35,643 bases of DNA from Rhizophagus sp. LPA8_4_AMF (taxonomy: Eukaryota; Glomeromycota; Glomeromycetes; Glomerales; Glomeraceae): positions 1-35,643 of the forward strand of contig JADRCO010000371.1 of assembly GCA_021464525.1 (NCBI GenBank). The letters run 5' to 3'. Below are positions 30,241 through 35,643 of this stretch, one piece after another. A model generated the notes under the pieces. The model saw only the letters and a program-made list of their open reading frames with translations. It was not told where the DNA came from and made no database searches. The position numbers and the translations under genes were made by a program. Position 1 is the stretch's first letter. Each line of letters begins with the position of its first letter.

Positions 30241-30680
30241 GTATGAATTTAAAATATTCCAAGTCGAATATAAAGCCTAATTGCTGATCATTGGATCATT
30301 GCGAATATCAGATAGGCCAAATTGTATGACTTAATGTAGCTGCCATTGATCGGTGTTGCTTCAAAATCAATTTTAATTTCAGAGCATAACCGGAGTATTT
30401 TCAGCTTAAACATAAAATCGGATTGTTTTTAATTTATTCGGAGTAGTTCTTAGAAATTTTCGGTCATGATAAATTCCTAAATTTTAATAAAAACGTTATT
30501 CACAATGTAATCGGAATATTTTCCATAATATTCGGAACATTTTCAAAATATCTGGAAAATAATCGGAGTGTGTTAAGTATAAATTTTTTATAGGGATAGT
30601 ATTTAAATAGAATTAATACCTGACTTATTGAAACATGTTTTACCCGATAATTCATTAGTCAACACAAATATGCTTAAACT

Positions 30681-30705
30681 GAAAGAAAGAAAGAAAGAAA
30701 GAAAG
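30681..30705. repeat. (GAAA)6 microsatellite
   Basis: Six perfect GAAA units plus one base, just outside the right border of the 1.8-kb element. Confidence 0.9.
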
Positions 30706-32367
30706 TACAATTAATAATAATTTATAAAAACTACAGGGTAATAATTACTCCTGTTTCATTTACGATTAGATATTATTAGTAGATATGGCCGTTTTAAAGC
30801 ATTTGTCAAAATTTCTACCCTTTGAAACATTATTTCACTTTTTTATCACCATAAACTTTTAAGTGACGCGTTTGAATTCACTTCTATTTATAATTATCAC
30901 TATGTTCACATTTTGATGAAACTATTTATTACTTTTACTTCATTTTTTATAAGGGTAACTTATCGCAAGATTAATATAATAATTGCAATACATGAATATT
31001 CGGAAGTTTATATACACTCATTTCGGTAATTTCGGCATGTATAAATAATAATTTAATAATAATTTTAAACAATTGGTAATTTATATTTAATAATGTAAAA
31101 ATATAGTGTATATGTCCGGTATTCAATATGATGATTTGTTACGCCAAATATTTATTTTGATCAATATTCGGTATACTGTGATATTTATTTCAAATCATCC
31201 ATGAGCAAAATAATAATTTATCATGCTGATTTTATTGGGATTCAATATGACAACAACAAAATAAATCTAACTATAATTGAATAATTTTGTAAGATATTAC
31301 TTGTTTATATTGAATGAAACAAATAACATTTACTTTTAAAGGGAAAAAGAAAAAAGAATTTTATTTGTCCCTGCATGATTAACGAAATGATAAAAGAACA
31401 AAGAAGATAGTCAATAAAAAAAATTTGATATTGTATATAATTAATTTGTTTATGCAACTTGAATAAGGATAATGAATATATTGTAGATATTGTAATGAAC
31501 TTTCATTCTAATATTACCTTTATAATTATACTGATTAGGCGTTCCTTCTTTATATTTATTTCCAAGATCAAATCATCGGCTCGGGAACTCTTAATTAAAT
31601 GATATGGTGTTCTTTCAAAGAGTCAGGAAATTTATATGTGATGAGCAAAGTAAGTAAATTGACCTTGATGTAATAACAACGCGTGATTTGATAACAGTCA
31701 TTTTGTTTTGCATAAAAAATAAATAGGTAAATAAAATGAATAATATTAATTTGATAAAAGAAATTTAAAATGTTATTATATTAGAATATAATAAAGAATT
31801 AAATAAACAATATATAAACGGAATAAGATCGTACCGCGTGTATAATTTTGTTTGTTTTTATTTGGAAACATGTATAAATGCGTGATAAGTAGATGGAAAA
31901 GATTTTAACAATAAAAAATGGTGTATTCCCGTGATTTTGGCTGATAATCAAATTCGTTATCTATAGTATCACAAAATAATTTGTAGCGAGGAAAATATAT
32001 GTATCAAGTACAAGTCAATTATTAATTTAGCGTTTTACAATATAAATTATTAGAATAAACCTATTTTTAAATTTTGAAACAAGCCAAAATTTTCCAATAA
32101 TTTTTTCCACCTCAGGTTCATATTTTGATACGTAATACATAGTTTTTTTTACATAATCTAAATTGAAATAAAAATATTCTAATATCTTATCACTTAACTA
32201 TTATTGTTATTGTTACTATTATTTGCAATAAATTGCTCATGCCAAATATATTAGATTAAGTACATACTAAGAATAGTAAGAACTTTCCTATTGTCATTTA
32301 TTAAAATTTAGTGAAATTACTGTAAAATAAATATGATGTGTTGTATATTAAATAATATAATATAGAG

Positions 32368-32619
32368 GTGATATATAAATATAATATAGAGTATTATATT
32401 ATAAAATGCATTAAAAATCATGAAATGTTTTTTCCAGATATTATTAGAAGTTTGTTCCATTGTAACCTTACTTTAAATCGCGTTTTAATTATTAAAAAAG
32501 AAATTGATTGGATGCTTCATTTTTTTATTGAAAATTTGTCAATTGGATATAAAGAATATATAAATCTTATCATTTTTAAAATGAAAAAATTCCTTTTTTC
32601 TTTATTTATTACTCGTTGA
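32368..32619 (+). CDS. Possible small ORF, 83 codons, unknown
   Basis: An open frame without a near ATG start; the first in-frame ATG is about 20 codons in (MFFPDIIRSLFHCNLTLNRV). The rest is Ile/Phe/Lys-rich (EIDWMLHFFIENLSIGYKEY). It is long for a chance frame at this A+T content, but no domain, intron or promoter tract supports it. Confidence 0.22.
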   Translation: MIYKYNIEYYIIKCIKNHEMFFPDIIRSLFHCNLTLNRVLIIKKEIDWMLHFFIENLSIGYKEYINLIIFKMKKFLFSLFITR

Positions 32620-33240
32620 AATTTTTACCTTAAAAGGTTCATAATACCCAATTTTTATTTTGCATCTTACGCGTCGGAATCTCCGGGATCTCTTTTAATA
32701 GACCCTGCAGAATTATTTATACTGCGAAAATTTCAATGAAAAAGTAATTGTGTAATTCCTATATCTGATGGTCCGAGACCAATTCGGTCATCGGTACTAA
32801 TAAGTGATATATGTAATATTATATTTTCGGTAGCTTACCGTAATATGTTTTCTCGTTAAATCGGTATTATCGGTATTTACTGTTAACAGCACATCCGTAA
32901 ATTACAACGTCTTATTACGTTTCCAAAAGTGTATATCCGAATGTTAGTTAGAAAATTTTTTTTGGTTAATAATATTTTATCTAGCAATTAAAGTTAAGAA
33001 ATTTTTGTATTATCGATAAAAATATTTTACCATAAATAAAGTTACACTAAATATAGCATTTTTGGCAGAGTTATATAATATTAACAGCTAAGGAAATGTG
33101 ATTAGCTAAATAAGTAAAAAATTTTTTCGCCGAACCCGAACTTAGATACTAAAAATTATTTGTAAGTTATCAATAATATTCGTAAAAATATAAATCAATA
33201 AAAGTTTCGGGCAATAATATCGTGCATACGACCGATCTGA

Positions 33241-33468
33241 AATAATATAAATAAGAGGAAAATTTATTTCAAAAAAAATAAATTTTCAAATATATATTGT
33301 ATACTTCGAAATAAAGCGATCGACAAACGAAGATTTAAGAGAAAATTAAGAGCAAATAATATAAATACTAATGGACAGATCCAAATGAACATAATCACAA
33401 ATTTATTAACACTTCCTCCACAATTGACGAACAATTCGTCAATTTATAGTTTCTTCTATGGTTTTTGA
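33241..33468 (+). pseudogene. ATG-less relic resembling the 23570 protein
   Basis: Open from just after TGA 33238-33240 to TGA 33466-33468, 75 codons, with no ATG until residue 49. The basic stretch KRRFKRKLR and the C-terminal LPPQLTNNSSIYSFFYGF parallel KSRRQLRQLRGRR and LPRQTDLSTFNFFNG of the 23570 protein, and the stop falls at nearly the same place. Similarity is short and by eye. It could be a decayed paralogue that lost its start. Confidence 0.35.
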
Positions 33469-35643
33469 TATTAACCATTTATTGTTTCGAAAAACTTATT
33501 TCAGATAAAAACCACACTGTACATTCCTTTGACATTCATCTACATTACTTTTTTTGATTTCTTTCTTTTTTTTTACACTTACCAAATATCTTCTCCGTAT
33601 ATTTAACACTTTTGAAAACTTTCAAACGATTTTCGAAATATCACGTATCTCTCATTTCTTCCTTTGTCATACATATACGTCATCATATCATACATGTCGT
33701 TTTTACAAATTTGTTACTACGAACTTTTGTATTTTATTTCATTAGGGGTAATTTTATCTTAGTGGTAAATTTCGGAAATATTAAATGTGTCGAAATTTCG
33801 TTATAAGAATTTTTTTTTAGTAGTTTAATTGAATTATCGTAATATTTCAACTCATGAGATTGGCCTAATGAAAAATTTCTCGTTTTTGTTAGGCCTAACA
33901 ATTATATTTAACATACCTTTTAGTTGAAGAGGAGGGAATGATGGAATGATAATATTTAAACACTTCGTAGAATTTTTTTTTGTGCTGCACAAGCGCAACA
34001 AGAATGATAAATTTGCTTCGAATATTTTCAACGAGAAAAGTGAGGGATATTAAGTTTACCAAGTTGGGCAAGTTGAAATATTTTTATCGTATTTATCATA
34101 AAAATGTGAACCACAAATGTATATAGTAAAACAAATATCGCTGTATTAAAATACCAAGATTCTAATTTCGCTATCGATTTACTTAGTACAAAAAAAAAGC
34201 GTAGTAAAACAAAAATTTCACATTGTTGCATTTTTTTTCATATCACCGTAAATATAAATATTATACGTTTATCAATGTATTTATTTTTTTTTCTTTTAAA
34301 TAAAACGGTTGGAAATATTTTTATCCATCTCAAGTATCACGATTAATTTCGAATATAAATATTTTTTTTTTTTTTTTTTTTTTTAAAAAATTTTAATAAT
34401 TTTTTTTTTTTTTTACTCAGCTAAAAAGTAAAAACGTCAATGTAAATCATTTTTGGCATTAAATATTAGATATGAATGAATTATGTGGATTTAAAATTTT
34501 GAACGTTAACTTATTTTTCGCTAATTTTTGAACATAAAGTACATAAAGTGAAATGTTATTACATTATATGCTTATAGGTTTTTTAAAAAAAGAACTATAA
34601 ACTGGTGCTAGTACTTTCCGTCTTTGGAATTCCTTTTGTGTAATATTTAATATTTTGTTTTTAAAATAAGAAAAATTAAAGCACTACTATAAAAAAATAT
34701 TTATGATAAATAATAAATATTCATTTCTTTTATTTATGATATATACAATTACGGGAACTACGGAACCGGTTGAGCCCGGAAAGTCAACTATTTGCCTGGG
34801 GTCTCGATTATCCTTGCGTAACCGTAAAAAAATGTGGAAATGTTGATCCAATCTTTAAATCTTCATTGAAGCGAATCGGTTTCATTTACCCAATTTTTTA
34901 ACACTTAAAACGTAAATTTAAATAATATTTGATAATAATCGATAAAAATTATACGTATGTACCTCGGTATTTTGGTTTGTTTTCCACAACCTATATCGAT
35001 CAACTTGAAAGTAATAAGCCTTTTTGTGTAAATAGATCTTGTTTTACGATTATTTTTCAATTTGTCAAAACTTTTCGATGTTCGGGATTAATTGAGATTT
35101 AAGACATCCACACTTAACGCCAATTTGCAAATTTCGGTAATTACATTTCCATAAGTATGTCATATTTCTTTCTTTAAATGACACAATTTTTGTTAACGTT
35201 GAGTGAAACTGAGGAAACCGATTTTTCGATATCTTTATATTTTAATTTTTCACTTCAATTAAATATCATTATAACCTAATCCGATAACAATAGCATTATT
35301 AATTACTTAATTCGATATATAGTATTCCAAATATTAAACAAAATAATAGATTGCAATATGTAAGTTTATGTAATCCCATTTTATATTAATTTTACATTTA
35401 GTTAACTTTTCGATTTTTTTACTAAAAAAAAGAGTAATAAAAATAATTATCAAAATGTGAACAAATTACTAAATATAATTTAAAATGAATATCATAATCA
35501 TAAAAATGCGAGTATATAGATAATGAGTAATCGTTGTATGTATGGTGAGTAATACAGAAAGGAGTAGAGTCGGGTTAACCAAATAAGTATTGTATGTCAT
35601 GTGAAATAATCTACTCCGCAGCAGTATGTTTACTACTGTGTAT
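33469..35643. other. AT-rich intergenic stretch to window end
   Basis: No supportable gene. It has long T-runs at 34361-34384 and 34401-34414, and a short GC-richer block at 34750-34830 with no recognised RNA or coding signal. Confidence 0.4.

Larger units (their letters stand above)
28782..30595. mobile_element. 1.8-kb CCCTATAAA-TIR element carrying a spliced gene
   Basis: It begins CCCTATAAAAAATTT and ends AAATTTTTTATAGGG, with ATA on both sides (28779-28781 and 30596-30598). The first and last roughly 200 bases are studded with TCCGA/TCGGA words (for example 28820-29000 and 30380-30575), as expected of subterminal binding sites. The termini match the 108-bp MITE at 28490. Between the ends lies a minus-strand multi-exon gene (29962-29153) and a purine tract. 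No transposase was recognised, so this is either a non-autonomous element with cargo or an element whose own gene is unfamiliar. Confidence 0.65.
30596..33240. other. Long AT-rich intergenic stretch
   Basis: No supportable gene except the weak ORF at 32368-32619. It has a (GAAA)6 run at 30681-30705. Repeated CGGTA/TCGGTAT words at 32763-32880 suggest a decayed element without clear ends. Confidence 0.4.

Noticed and set aside
34741..34830. GC-richer block as a possible tRNA or other RNA gene
   Set aside because: No A/B box pair, acceptor-stem pairing or T-loop consensus could be found on either strand.

Overview
The window looks like nuclear DNA of an arbuscular mycorrhizal fungus (Glomeromycotina, probably Rhizophagus or a close relative). 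The reasons are very high A+T, short GT-AG introns, an intron-bearing BTB-BACK-TLDc gene pair of the kind hugely expanded in these fungi, and a dense population of small inverted-repeat elements. No tRNA, rRNA, CRISPR or bacterial-type feature was seen. The organism call is inference from gene type and composition.

Layout. 0.8-1.2 kb: a decayed spliced gene whose ATG sits directly on a T9A9 tract. 2.0-6.1 kb: a tandem pair of BTB-BACK-TLDc genes with an intron at the same codon. The first is intact (471 aa); the second has a one-base expansion of an A-run near its N-terminus. 6.3-7.3 kb: two convergent broken coding relics. 7.6-8.7 kb: a diverged direct duplication around a minisatellite. 11.6-15.8 kb: an element-rich block with a hAT-like MITE, a minus-strand gene split by a TA-flanked element that itself carries a second element, a roughly 530-bp fold-back, and further MITEs. 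15.2-17.0 kb: a small basic ORF and an orphan open frame. 17.1-18.0 kb: more MITEs. 20.6-21.25 kb: an unrecognised two-exon gene with a frameshift at an A7 run. 23.6 kb: a single-exon N/T/Q-rich small protein with a possible relic paralogue at 33.3 kb. 25-26.5 kb: two inverted-repeat elements, one full of GTCGTAC-like motifs. 28.8-30.6 kb: a 1.8-kb inverted-repeat element holding an unrecognised minus-strand gene of at least six short exons that join in one frame.

Only the TLDc pair has a recognisable role (BTB/BACK proteins usually act as CUL3 ubiquitin-ligase adaptors; TLDc is linked to oxidative-stress protection and V-ATPase regulation). The rest is lineage-specific or relic coding sequence in transposon-rich DNA. 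Exon models, element borders and relics were worked out by eye from reading frame, splice signals and target-site duplications, with no database search.
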